Positions 1 to 6,584 are shown, numbered from the stretch's first letter. The stretch: 10,105 nucleotides of DNA from Sphingomonas sp. (GCA_030146605.1 JASLBO010000340.1:1-10105); one strand, 5' to 3'. Numbers and translations: made by a program. The notes: generated from the sequence alone by a model not told the origin.

Positions 1-446
1 GCCAGTACGGCCTGACGGGTATCGCCGCGATTATAGGCATAGCTGTCCGGCAGCACCGACCCCTCGGCAGGCACCGCCACCGGGCCGCCGAGCTGCGGCG
101 CCTTCATGAGCGTTTCGTGGACGACGATCGACGGCGTCCCCTCGGGAACGCGCACGAAGCGTTGGAGCGTCTGCCCGCCCTGCATCGTCTTGAGCAGGTC
201 GGACTGGCTGAGCCCGGCGGGCACGCGATACTCGCCGGCCTTGATCGGCACGCCGCCGCCGAGGAACTTCGCCAGCAATACGAATTGGCGAGCCGAACGG
301 ATCGCGCCGGCCTTCTCCAGCTCGGTCGCCGCCCTGCTCAGGCTTGCGCCTTCGGGAATCAGCACGGTCATATTGGCGCGCGAAGGGCCGCTGCCCGCCC
401 AGAGCTGGAGCACGCCGAACCCCGCCGCCACTGCCAGCAGCAGCAC
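1..446 (-). CDS. mltG: Endolytic murein transglycosylase MltG (N-terminal part; C-terminus outside window)
   Basis: MltG is a single-pass inner-membrane lytic transglycosylase that cuts nascent peptidoglycan glycan strands. About 148 codons are visible; the family usually has 320-400 residues, so the C-terminal half lies beyond base 1. An N-terminal membrane segment (VLLLAVAAGFGVLQLW) is followed by the LysM-like start of the YceG domain (TVLIPEGASLSRAATELE) and by EGSVLPDSY, whose Glu (bases 63-65) matches the catalytic Glu of the family. The start is unclear. The frame is open from two in-frame TGA codons overlapping the end of fabF, but the first standard start codon is GTG at 444-446. That choice drops an Arg-rich stretch (RRSRRAGG) which would normally precede the membrane segment. 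A CTG at 504-506 would keep it. The gene directly follows fabF and is probably co-transcribed. Confidence 0.87.
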   Translation of the reverse strand, partial: MLLLAVAAGFGVLQLWAGSGPSRANMTVLIPEGASLSRAATELEKAGAIRSARQFVLLAKFLGGGVPIKAGEYRVPAGLSQSDLLKTMQGGQTLQRFVRVPEGTPSIVVHETLMKAPQLGGPVAVPAEGSVLPDSYAYNRGDTRQAVL

Positions 447-498
447 GACGAGGATGAGGCAGCCGCCCGCCCGCCGCGAGCGACGCGGAGGCGCGGCT

Positions 499-1758
499 TC
501 AGACAGCCTTCATCACCAGGCTGGCGTTGGTCCCGCCAAAGCCGAAGCTGTTGTTGAGCACGGCCTTGATCTTGCGCTCCTTCGCCTTGTGCGGGACGAG
601 GTCGATCCCGGCGCAATTCTCGCTTGGATTGTCGAGGTTGAGCGTCGGCGGGGCGATGTGGTCGCGCATCGCGAGAATGCAGAAGATCGACTCGACTGCG
701 CCGGCGCCGCCGAGCAGGTGGCCGATCGCCGACTTGGTCGAGCTCATCGACAGCGTCTCGATCGCGCTGCCGAACAGCCGGCGGACCGCACCCAGCTCGA
801 GCTCGTCGCCGAGCGGCGTCGAGGTGCCGTGCGCGTTGATGTAATCGATGTCGCCAAAGTCGAGGCCGGACTTCTTCATCGCCATCTGCATCGAGCGGAA
901 AGCGCCCGAGCCTTCGGGGTGCGGGGCGGTGACGTGATAGGCGTCGCCCGACAGGCCATAGCCGATCACTTCGGCGTAGATCTTGGCGCCGCGCTTCTTC
1001 GCGTGCTCATATTCCTCGAGCACGACCACGCCGGCGCCCTCGCCCATCACGAAGCCGTCGCGGTCCTGGTCCCAAGGGCGGCTGCCCTTGGTGGGATCGT
1101 CACGGAAGTTGGTCGATAGCGCGCGTGCCTGGCCGAAGCCGGCGATGCCGATCGGGCAGATCGCGCCCTCGGCGCCGCCCGCCAGCATGATGTCGGCATC
1201 GTCCATCGCGATCATCCGCGCGGCATCGCCGATCGAGTGCGCGCCGGTCGAGCAGGCAGTGACCACCGCGTGGTTCGGGCCCATCAGTCCGTATTTGATC
1301 GAGACCTGGCCCGAGATCAGGTTGATCAGGCGGCCATGCACGAAATGCGGCGAGACGCGCTTCGGCCCCTTTGCGGCGAGCACCAAAGACTCGCTCTCGA
1401 TGCCGGGAAGCCCGCCGATACCCGCCCCGATCGAGCAGCCGGCGCGAAAGCGCGTCTCCTCGTCCATGTCGAGCAGACCGGCATCCTCGATCGCCTGACC
1501 GGCGGCATCGATGCCGAAGATGATGAAGGGATCGACCTGACGCTGGACCTTGTGATCGACGCGCAGGTTCGGATCGAAGCCATATTCGTGACCCGCCGGC
1601 TTCACTTCGCAAGCATAATTGCTGTGGAAATCGGTCGCGTCGAAGCGCGTGATCGTCGCCGCGCCCGATCTGGCGGCGATGATGTTCTTCCAGGCTGTCT
1701 CGACATCGGCACCCAGCGGGGTGACGAGCCCAAGGCCGGTTACGACTACACGGCGCAT
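499..1758 (-). CDS. fabF: Beta-ketoacyl-ACP synthase II
   Basis: FabF condenses malonyl-ACP with a growing acyl-ACP (elongating Claisen condensation of type II fatty acid synthesis, cytoplasm). The 419-residue protein has the complete thiolase fold signature. The nucleophile Cys169 lies in VVTACSTGAHS, His310 in NAHGTSTPLGD, and Lys342 and His347 in STKSAIGHLLGGAGA; the C-terminal glycine motif is NNSFGFGGTN. The frame is open 13 codons further upstream. I chose the ATG at 1756-1758 because GGAGAG lies six bases before it and because family members begin MRRVVVTGLG. The gene follows acpP after about 160 bases with no obvious terminator, and its end overlaps the open frame of mltG. The assignment is secure; FabB is excluded by the neighbourhood and the FabF-like sequence. 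Confidence 0.98.
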   Translation of the reverse strand: MRRVVVTGLGLVTPLGADVETAWKNIIAARSGAATITRFDATDFHSNYACEVKPAGHEYGFDPNLRVDHKVQRQVDPFIIFGIDAAGQAIEDAGLLDMDEETRFRAGCSIGAGIGGLPGIESESLVLAAKGPKRVSPHFVHGRLINLISGQVSIKYGLMGPNHAVVTACSTGAHSIGDAARMIAMDDADIMLAGGAEGAICPIGIAGFGQARALSTNFRDDPTKGSRPWDQDRDGFVMGEGAGVVVLEEYEHAKKRGAKIYAEVIGYGLSGDAYHVTAPHPEGSGAFRSMQMAMKKSGLDFGDIDYINAHGTSTPLGDELELGAVRRLFGSAIETLSMSSTKSAIGHLLGGAGAVESIFCILAMRDHIAPPTLNLDNPSENCAGIDLVPHKAKERKIKAVLNNSFGFGGTNASLVMKAV

Positions 1759-1917
1759 GGCATTCTCTCCGTCAAACTTCTCGATCATCACGCACATGAG
1801 GCAGCAACATCGGCCTCGTTACGAAAACGAAACGGCTCCCCGCCCTCTCTTTCGAGCCCGGACGGGAAGCCGCTATATGGCAGTGCCGGCCCATCCGGGC
1901 AGGTCGCCGGAAGGCGA

Positions 1918-2166
1918 TCAGTCTTCCTGATGCTCGCTGATGTACGACACTGCGTCGCCCACCGTGGTGATCTTCTCGGCCGCGTCGTCGGGGATCTCGA
2001 CGCCGAATTCTTCCTCGAAAGCCATGACCAGCTCGACGATGTCGAGGCTGTCCGCACCCAGATCGTCGATGAAGCTCGCTTCGGGCTTCACTTCGCCGGC
2101 ATCGACGCCGAGATGGTCGACGACGAGCGCGGCGACGCGCTGGGTGATCTCTTCCTGGTTGGCCAT
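1918..2166 (-). CDS. acpP: Acyl carrier protein
   Basis: AcpP carries acyl intermediates of fatty acid synthesis on a phosphopantetheine arm. This is an 82-residue, strongly acidic protein of the usual size. The attachment serine is Ser40 in [20 protein letters not shown], followed by the helix III region ([17 protein letters not shown]). The frame extends 16 codons upstream, but [12 protein letters not shown] is the family start, and AGGAAAACAGGGA lies just before that ATG. Its position between fabG and fabF is the standard arrangement. The gap of about 100 bases to the preceding gene could hold a separate promoter, which would fit the high expression acpP needs, but I cannot identify one with confidence. 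Confidence 0.98.
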   Translation of the reverse strand: MANQEEITQRVAALVVDHLGVDAGEVKPEASFIDDLGADSLDIVELVMAFEEEFGVEIPDDAAEKITTVGDAVSYISEHQED

Positions 2167-2240
2167 AGTCCCTGTTTTCCTTTGTCTGGGGCTCTGAATT
2201 CCGTGTGAACGCACCCAGAATGCCGCTGGTGCCGTTGCAA

Positions 2241-2253
2241 GGGGTCACACCCC
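2241..2253 (-). terminator. Weak hairpin after the exported-protein gene
   Basis: A five-base stem (ggggt/acccc, three-base loop) lies 13 bases past the stop of the 2267-2794 gene on the minus strand. Only two T residues follow, so it is at best a leaky terminator or attenuator ahead of acpP. Confidence 0.22.
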
Positions 2254-2266
2254 CGGCCCGTACCGT

Positions 2267-2794
2267 TCAGGCCTGCGAAAAATCGAAGCTCGCATATTGG
2301 ATCGTGCTGAGGAAGGCGAAATATTCGGCGAGCAGTTCGGCATTCTCGCGGGTCTGCTTCGCCTCCTCGGTTACCGATGCCTTTACCAGCTCCTGGTTTT
2401 CCGCCGCGGTGAGCGGGCGATTGCGCGCCTCCTCGGGGAGCGACTGGAAGCGATCCTCGAGCGTCGCCGCTTCGAAACCGCGCTCGCCGATCACCCGCTG
2501 GGCTACCGAGAGACCGAGCCTGGCCAGCGTGTAGGTCCGGGCTGCCTTCACTGCCGCTTCGGACCAGTCATGCTCCTGCCCACAGGCCGCGGCGGCACTG
2601 GCGATGCTCCCGCCCACGGCCGGATCGTAGCTCGGACGCTTGCCGCTCTCGGCCATGTTGCGCGCCACATCGGCATGCAGCTTTGCGCTGGCGGCAGGCG
2701 CGACCTTGCCCGCGACGCAATCGATGGTCGCGAGATCGGCCGCCTGGGCAGGCGCCGCGAGCGCAAGCAGCGCGGCCGTGATGATGATACGCAT
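2267..2794 (-). CDS. Unrecognised exported protein in the fab operon
   Basis: I do not recognise this 175-residue protein. It begins with a clear Sec signal peptide (MRIIITAALLALAAPAQA, cleavage near residue 18 or 19), so it is exported to the periplasm. The mature part has two cysteines, at 26 (ATIDCVAG) and 71 (AAACGQEH), close enough in sequence to form a disulfide. It also has a mostly helical, charged C-terminal half (EEAKQTRENAELLAEYFAFLS) and a Phe/Tyr-rich end. The ATG at 2792-2794 is chosen because AGGAG lies eight bases upstream and the signal peptide starts there; the same frame runs on into fabG but that extension is only an overlap shadow. It starts 29 bases after fabG stops and is probably co-transcribed. 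Nothing in the sequence links it to lipid chemistry. Confidence 0.85.
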   Translation of the reverse strand: MRIIITAALLALAAPAQAADLATIDCVAGKVAPAASAKLHADVARNMAESGKRPSYDPAVGGSIASAAAACGQEHDWSEAAVKAARTYTLARLGLSVAQRVIGERGFEAATLEDRFQSLPEEARNRPLTAAENQELVKASVTEEAKQTRENAELLAEYFAFLSTIQYASFDFSQA

Positions 2795-2823
2795 TAAAGT
2801 CACTCCTGCCCCCAGGATCGGGT

Positions 2824-3561
2824 TCAGAGCATCGCCATCCCGCCGTTGACATGCAAGGTCTGGCCGGTGACGTACCCCGCTTCCCTGCTGGCGAGATAGA
2901 CCACCGCGGCGGCGATGTCCTCGCCGCTGCCGAGATCGCCCGCGGGGATGCGGCCGAGCAGCGCCGTCTTCTGCGCCTCGGGCAGCACATCGGTCATCGC
3001 CGAGCGAATGAAACCGGGGGCGACGCAATTGACCGTGATGTTGCGGCTGGCGAGCTCCTGTGCGAGCGCCTTGGACATGCCGACCAGGCCGGCCTTGGAG
3101 GCGGCGTAATTGGCCTGGCCCGGATTGCCGGTGGCGCCGACCACCGACGTGATCGAGATCATCCGGCCATAGCGCGCCTTCATCATCGGCCGCGCGGCGG
3201 CGCGCATCAGCCGGAACGCCGCCTCGAGATTGACGCGGATCACCGTATCCCATTCCTCGTCCTTCATCCGCATCGCGAGATTGTCGCGGGTGACGCCGGC
3301 ATTGTTGACGAGGATGTCGAGCTTGCCGAGCGCTTCCACCGCCTGGGGCACGAGCGCATCGACGGAGGCGCCGTCCGAGAGGTTGCAGGGCAACGCGACG
3401 TGATCGCCGCCGAGTTCGGCGCGAAAGGCTTCGAGCTTTTCGGCATTCGAGCCGGACACCGCGAGCCGCGCGCCTTGCGCCGCGAGGCCCCTGGCGATCG
3501 CCGAGCCGATCCCGCCCGAAGCGCCGGTGACGAGGGCGGTCATACCTGTGAGGTCGAACAT
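2824..3561 (-). CDS. fabG: 3-oxoacyl-ACP reductase
   Basis: FabG is the NADPH-dependent short-chain dehydrogenase that reduces 3-oxoacyl-ACP to 3-hydroxyacyl-ACP in the cytoplasm. The 245-residue length is normal for the family. Visible motifs are the cofactor-binding TGASGGIG (12-19), NNAG (86-89), Asn111, and the catalytic Ser139, Tyr152 and Lys156 (ITSVVGATGNPGQANYAASK), followed by the APGFI and DVLPEAQK regions typical of FabG. GGAG lies eight bases before the ATG. It is downstream of fabD and upstream of acpP, as usual, except that a repeat-bounded gene now separates it from fabD. Confidence 0.97.
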   Translation of the reverse strand: MFDLTGMTALVTGASGGIGSAIARGLAAQGARLAVSGSNAEKLEAFRAELGGDHVALPCNLSDGASVDALVPQAVEALGKLDILVNNAGVTRDNLAMRMKDEEWDTVIRVNLEAAFRLMRAAARPMMKARYGRMISITSVVGATGNPGQANYAASKAGLVGMSKALAQELASRNITVNCVAPGFIRSAMTDVLPEAQKTALLGRIPAGDLGSGEDIAAAVVYLASREAGYVTGQTLHVNGGMAML

Positions 3562-3580
3562 TATGGTCTCCAGAAGGTAG

Positions 3581-3620
3581 AAGAAGTTAGTGGTTCGCGC
3601 GGAGGCGCGGAGGCGCAGAG
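3581..3620 (+). repeat. Inverted repeat arm A of the GxxExxY cassette
   Basis: Forty bases of the form aagaag...gtggttcgcgc then a run of (g/a)gaggcgc units. It matches the reverse complement of 4012-4051 at 36 of 40 positions by my hand alignment. It contains the stop codon and last codons (SAPPRLRANH) of the enclosed gene. Confidence 0.85.
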
Positions 3621-4042
3621 GGGGTGTGGTTGTTGACCAGCCGGCGGATACCTTCCTTGAGCGTCTCGCCGCCGAAGTTGATCAGCAGCCCTACGGGCCG
3701 GCCCGTGAGCCTCAGATAGGTCAGCAATTGTTTTGCGTGCACAGCAGCAAGCCGATCAACCGACTTGATCTCGACGAGCAATCGCTCGTCCACCAGCAAG
3801 TCGATCCGAAACGCAGCATCGAAGCGAAGGCCCTCGAACTCGACATCTATGGCGCGCTGGCGCGCGACCGAGTAGCCCATCTGGGTCAATCGGGCGGCGA
3901 GGATCATCTCATAGACATTTTCGAGCAGACCGGGACCGAGATCGCGATGCAATCGCATCGCAACATCTACAACATCGCCGCTGATCCGATCGATATCCCT
4001 CAAGCCGGGCTCTCCGCGCCTCCGCGCCTCTGCGCGAACCAC
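3587..4042 (-). CDS. GxxExxY-family protein (PD-(D/E)XK-like, PDDEXK_3)
   Basis: This small protein of the GxxExxY family (Pfam PDDEXK_3 type) has unknown cellular function. The name motif is G38-LL-E41-NV-Y44. A nuclease-like core follows: Asp81 (FRIDLLVDE), Glu91 and Lys93 (LLVEIKSVD), then Gln105 in a helix (HAKQLLTYLRLTG) and a closing strand (PVGLLINFGG). These residues fit a PD-(D/E)XK fold, but nuclease activity is not shown here. The start is ambiguous. GTG at 4040-4042 begins inside the repeat (VRAEARRRG). TTG at 4001-4003 has GGAGAG six bases upstream and gives the usual family start, RDIDRISGDVV. The last residues also come from the repeat. It sits 23 bases after fabD and 25 before fabG, interrupting the usual fabD-fabG pair. 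Confidence 0.88.
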   Translation of the reverse strand: MVRAEARRRGEPGLRDIDRISGDVVDVAMRLHRDLGPGLLENVYEMILAARLTQMGYSVARQRAIDVEFEGLRFDAAFRIDLLVDERLLVEIKSVDRLAAVHAKQLLTYLRLTGRPVGLLINFGGETLKEGIRRLVNNHTPSAPPRLRANH

Positions 4043-4051
4043 TGTCTTCTT
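4012..4051 (-). repeat. Inverted repeat arm B of the GxxExxY cassette
   Basis: Reverse-complement partner of arm A (3581-3620), with four mismatches in 40 bases. It supplies the GTG start and the Arg/Ala-rich first codons of the GxxExxY gene, and the GGAGAG that could serve a downstream TTG start. Confidence 0.85.
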
Positions 4052-4065
4052 TAATCTAGGCCATT

Positions 4066-5001
4066 CTAAAGCGATTTCGCCAGCGCTTCCACGTCGTCCA
4101 TGGTGACGAGGCTGGTGGTGGTGGCGTCGGGGGCGATGCGTTTTACCATGCCGGCGAGAACCTTCCCGCCGAACTCGACGAACCCGGTGACGCCCGCCGC
4201 CTGCATCGCCAGCACCGACTCGCGCCAGCGGACCATACCCGTGACCTGCTCGACCAGCAGCGTGCGGATCGTGGCCGGATCGGCGACCGGGGCCGCGGTG
4301 ACGTTGGCGTAGACCGGGACGAGCGGCGACTGGACGGTCACGGCGGCGAGGGCTGCTTCCATCGCGTCGGCGGCGGGCTGCATCAGCGGGCAGTGGAACG
4401 GCGCGGAGACCGGCAGGAGCAATGCGCGCTTGGCACCCATTTCCCTGGCGAGCGGCAGCGCGCGCTCGATCGCGTCGCGGTGGCCCGAGATCACGACCTG
4501 GCCCGGATCATTGTCGTTCGCGACGGTGCAGACCTCGCCCTGCGCGGCGGCGTCGGCGATCGCCTGCGCCTTGTCGAGATCGACGCCGAGAAGCGCGGCC
4601 ATCGCGCCGATGCCGACGGGGACCGCCGCCTGCATCGCATCCCCGCGGATGCGCAGGAGGCGCGCGGTGGTGGCAAGGTCGAACGCGCCGGCGGCGCACA
4701 GCGCGGTATATTCGCCGAGGCTGTGGCCGGCGACGAAATCGGCCTTTTCGGCGAGGCGAATGCCGCCATCCTTCTCGAGCACGCGCAGCACCGCGATGGC
4801 GTTGGCCATGATCGCCGGCTGGGCATTGGCGGTGAGCGTGAGCTGGTCCTCAGGGCCTTCGGCCATCAGCTTAGACAGCTTCTGGCCGAGCGCCTCGTCG
4901 ACTTCCTGGAAGACCTCGCGCGCATGCGGGCTCGCCGCGGCGAGCGCACTGCCCATGCCGACCGCCTGGCTGCCCTGGCCGGGGAAGATGAACGCGCGCA
5001 T
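4066..5001 (-). CDS. fabD: Malonyl-CoA:ACP transacylase
   Basis: FabD transfers malonyl groups from CoA to AcpP, supplying the elongation steps (cytoplasm). The 311-residue protein carries the N-terminal GQGSQ oxyanion motif (8-12), QPAI (61-64), the nucleophile Ser94 in AGHSLGEYTA, Arg119 in IRGDAMQ that binds the malonyl carboxylate, and His203 in SAPFHC. The closing motif is VEFGGKVLAGMVKR. AAGGAGAGG lies just before the ATG at 4999-5001. It is the first gene of the minus-strand fab operon and faces the rcnB-like gene across a divergent region that holds a second copy of the inverted repeat. Confidence 0.98.
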   Translation of the reverse strand: MRAFIFPGQGSQAVGMGSALAAASPHAREVFQEVDEALGQKLSKLMAEGPEDQLTLTANAQPAIMANAIAVLRVLEKDGGIRLAEKADFVAGHSLGEYTALCAAGAFDLATTARLLRIRGDAMQAAVPVGIGAMAALLGVDLDKAQAIADAAAQGEVCTVANDNDPGQVVISGHRDAIERALPLAREMGAKRALLLPVSAPFHCPLMQPAADAMEAALAAVTVQSPLVPVYANVTAAPVADPATIRTLLVEQVTGMVRWRESVLAMQAAGVTGFVEFGGKVLAGMVKRIAPDATTTSLVTMDDVEALAKSL

Positions 5002-5086
5002 TTGGCCTCTCCTTGCGTGAAGCGGCGCGGGTTAGAACCGTTGCGAGGGCGGGGCAAGCCCGCTCCCTTCCCGTCGGGGCTCGCAT

Positions 5087-5130
5087 AAGAAGTGAGACAG
5101 AGGTTCGCGCAGAGGCGCAGAGGCGCGGAG
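5087..5130 (+). repeat. Inverted repeat arm C (gene-less copy)
   Basis: It has the same layout as arms A and B: aagaag, a short variable stretch, then ggttcgcgc and (g/a)gaggcgc units. Its partner is arm D at 5222-5262. Confidence 0.82.
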
Positions 5131-5138
5131 GCGTTAAG

Positions 5139-5150
5139 CTGCCGCGGCAG
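5139..5150. repeat. 12-base palindrome ctgccgcggcag
   Basis: A perfect palindrome inside the gene-less inverted-repeat element, just past arm C. A second hairpin (ggaggcg/cgcctcc, 5197-5212) nested in a cgactgc/gcagtcg pair (5177-5219) lies before arm D, so the element's interior is itself foldable. Confidence 0.5.
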
Positions 5151-5221
5151 CGGCCGGAAGCTCCCCAGAGCGGTTTCGACTGCCGCTGGCGCGGCGGGAG
5201 GCGCTCGCCTCCGCAGTCGTT

Positions 5222-5262
5222 CTCTGCGCCTCCGCGCCTCCGCGCGAACCTCTTATCTTCTT
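5222..5262 (-). repeat. Inverted repeat arm D (gene-less copy)
   Basis: On the minus strand it reads aagaagataagaggttcgcg followed by gaggcgc units. It is the inverted partner of arm C and closely matches arm A. Confidence 0.82.
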
Positions 5263-5368
5263 GCTACAATTCGCGACCATTTCGCACGCTCGGCGGCACA
5301 GGGCTGCGACAACCGGCTCCTAGATAGTGTTCAACGCCAAGCAACGGCGCGAACAAGAGGAGTTAGTC

Positions 5369-5758
5369 ATGAAGAAGTTCATTCTCGGTCTGGTCGCCGC
5401 CTCGATCGCCGCCACCCCCGCAATGGCCGCCGCGCCGCAGCAGCATCGCGGCTATGACGCACCCCGCCAGCAGACGGTGGTCAAGCATCGCCCCAACGGC
5501 AATGTCGTCGTCAGGCAGACCACGCAGCGCGGCTATGGCTATCGGAACGATCGCGGCCATCAAAACCGCGGCTGGCAGCGCGGCCAGCGCTTCGACAGCC
5601 GCTATGCCAACAACTACCGACAGATCGACTATCGCCAGTATCGCGGCCTTCGCGCCCCGCCCCGCGGCTATCGCTACGTCCAGTCGGGCAACGATGCGGT
5701 GCTGGTCGCGATCACCAGCGGGATCATCGGGGCAGTGTTCGCCAACATGATCCGCTAA
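5369..5758 (+). CDS. RcnB-like exported protein
   Basis: A 129-residue secreted protein with a signal peptide (MKKFILGLVAASIAATPAMA, cleavage after residue 20). The mature N-terminal half is rich in Arg, Gln, Gly and Tyr (RGYGYRNDRGHQNRGWQRGQ). The C-terminal half carries the RcnB-type signature: IDYRQYRGLRAPPRGYRYVQ, then SGNDAVLVAITSGIIGAVF with a hydrophobic end. RcnB of E. coli is a periplasmic protein affecting nickel and cobalt homeostasis. Sphingomonads carry many such short homologues, so the metal role is not assured and I give no symbol. The frame extends 14 codons upstream; the ATG at 5369 is chosen because GAGGAG lies six bases before it and the signal peptide begins there. It appears to be a single-gene transcript ending in the hairpin that follows. 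Confidence 0.87.
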   Translation: MKKFILGLVAASIAATPAMAAAPQQHRGYDAPRQQTVVKHRPNGNVVVRQTTQRGYGYRNDRGHQNRGWQRGQRFDSRYANNYRQIDYRQYRGLRAPPRGYRYVQSGNDAVLVAITSGIIGAVFANMIR

Positions 5759-5782
5759 ACGCCGCTTTATCTGCGGCGAGGG

Positions 5783-5812
5783 AACGGCGGGGCCTGCGGG
5801 CTCCGCCGTTTC
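5783..5812 (+). terminator. Intrinsic terminator after the RcnB-like gene
   Basis: aacggcgg pairs with ccgccgtt (5783-5790 with 5803-5810). Inside it are a G·U pair and a gcc-tgcg-ggc tip, giving about 12 paired bases; a short T run follows. A smaller hairpin (cgccgc/gcggcg, 5760-5778) comes directly after the stop codon. Confidence 0.7.
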
Positions 5813-5886
5813 CACGTCTCTTTTCGGGACGGGTGGAAATATCCCGGCCTCGTGCGTTAACAGGCGTTAACCGTAACGAGCCGCAC

Positions 5887-6426
5887 GTGACCCATAGCGA
5901 TTCTGCCTTTCCGCTTGCCCTGCCCCGGCGCCCGCGCCGTCGCGCGTGGCTGTTCGCCGCGCTGGCAAGCCTGCCCCTGATCGGCGCATTTCCGATCCTC
6001 GACATCGCCCAGGCATCGCGCCAGGGGCCAGTCCCTGCGCGGATGGCCGGGCCCGATTCCAGTGGGAATGCGCGGCAGCACCAGATCGACAGGCCGGCCA
6101 CGATCACGCTCGGCGCACTGATCGAGATCCAGCGCCGTGCGCGCGAACAACGCCGGGCGATGACTGCCGCAGAGCTGCAGATCGCGGATCTGCCCGCCGG
6201 CGAGGCGTGGCAGGCGCAACTCGGCGCGTTCAGCTCGCCCGAGGCGGCCGAGCGCCAGCGGGCGCGGCTGATCGAGACCGGCGTGCCGGTGATGATCCGG
6301 CAGGAGGGCGCGCTGCATCGGCTGCAGAGCCTTCCCGGGGCGCGGGCGGAGACCGAGGGGCTTTGCGCGCGGGCGCGGGCCGGCGGTACGGATTGCTTCG
6401 TGCGCCGGGCTGCGGACAGCATATAG
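5887..6426 (+). CDS. Membrane-anchored SPOR-domain protein
   Basis: A protein of about 179 residues with three parts. First is a basic cytoplasmic start (LPRRPRRR) with one membrane segment (about residues 20-38, WLFAALASLPLIGAFPIL). A linker follows (DIAQASRQGPVPARMAG). The C-terminal SPOR domain is at about 106-174 (GEAWQAQLGAFSSPEAAERQ ... GVPVMIRQEG ... GTDCFVRR). SPOR domains bind glycan strands stripped of stem peptides, typically at the division septum, so a periplasmic cell-wall role is likely. The start is uncertain: GTG at 5833 is also in frame, but only about 20 bases separate it from the preceding terminator, which leaves no room for a promoter. GTG at 5887 is preferred for that reason. 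Neither start has a good ribosome binding site. Confidence 0.8.
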   Translation: MTHSDSAFPLALPRRPRRRAWLFAALASLPLIGAFPILDIAQASRQGPVPARMAGPDSSGNARQHQIDRPATITLGALIEIQRRAREQRRAMTAAELQIADLPAGEAWQAQLGAFSSPEAAERQRARLIETGVPVMIRQEGALHRLQSLPGARAETEGLCARARAGGTDCFVRRAADSI

Positions 6427-6489
6427 CCGGTCCGGGCTCTTGCTTTCGCAGGAGCACTGCGTTGGTTCGAACGTCGATCTCCTTCGCGC

Positions 6490-6518
6490 TTGCATTCTCG
6501 CCGCTTTGCCCGCATAGG
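6490..6518 (+). promoter_or_regulatory. Possible rpsF operon promoter
   Basis: TTGCAT (6490-6495) and CATAGG (6513-6518) are separated by 17 bases, each matching the consensus at only three of six positions. The spacing and the position upstream of the leader hairpins are the main support. Confidence 0.28.
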
Positions 6519-6533
6519 CCGCGGCGGCTCGGT

Positions 6534-6584
6534 GGAGACGTGTCTCCGCCCCTGCCTGCATTCGAGACGACAGCCGGAGGGGCG
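6534..6584 (+). promoter_or_regulatory. rpsF leader hairpins, candidate S6:S18 autoregulatory site
   Basis: A small hairpin (ggagac/gtctcc, 6534-6547) is followed by a longer one. Its lower stem cgcccct pairs with aggggcg (6547-6553 with 6578-6584). Above it is a bulge with CCGG (6574-6577) on the 3' side, then ctg/cag and tcg/cga stems. A CCG bulge beside the 3' strand of a hairpin in the rpsF leader is the feature described for the site through which the S6:S18 complex represses its own mRNA. The site ends 49 bases before the rpsF start. Confidence 0.5.

Larger units (their letters stand above)
5002..5368. other. Divergent intergenic region between fabD and the RcnB-like gene
   Basis: No gene is supported here. 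Bases 5002-5086 form the fabD leader and must hold its promoter, though no clear -35/-10 pair is visible. Bases 5087-5262 are filled by an inverted-repeat element. Bases 5263-5368 precede the RcnB-like gene; TACAAT at 5265-5270 and TAGATA at 5321-5326 are possible -10 hexamers without convincing -35 partners. Confidence 0.6.

Noticed and set aside
484..499. cgcggaggcgcggctt resembling the gaggcgc repeat arms
   Set aside because: Only a short match, without the ggttcgcgc or aagaag parts, inside the Arg codons of mltG; probably chance.
106..1119. Long plus-strand frame of 337 codons
   Set aside because: It lies antisense to mltG and fabF, is rich in Arg/Ala/His and has no family motif; long antisense frames are usual in high-GC coding DNA.
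1237..2208. Long plus-strand frame of 323 codons over fabF and acpP
   Set aside because: It is antisense to two clearly identified genes and shows no domain signature.
2795..3253. Upstream extension of the exported protein through fabG
   Set aside because: It overlaps fabG in another frame; the signal peptide and ribosome binding site fix the start at 2794.
3601..3620. Short gaggcgc unit runs as a possible CRISPR or tandem array
   Set aside because: Only two or three units with no spacers; they are parts of inverted-repeat arms.
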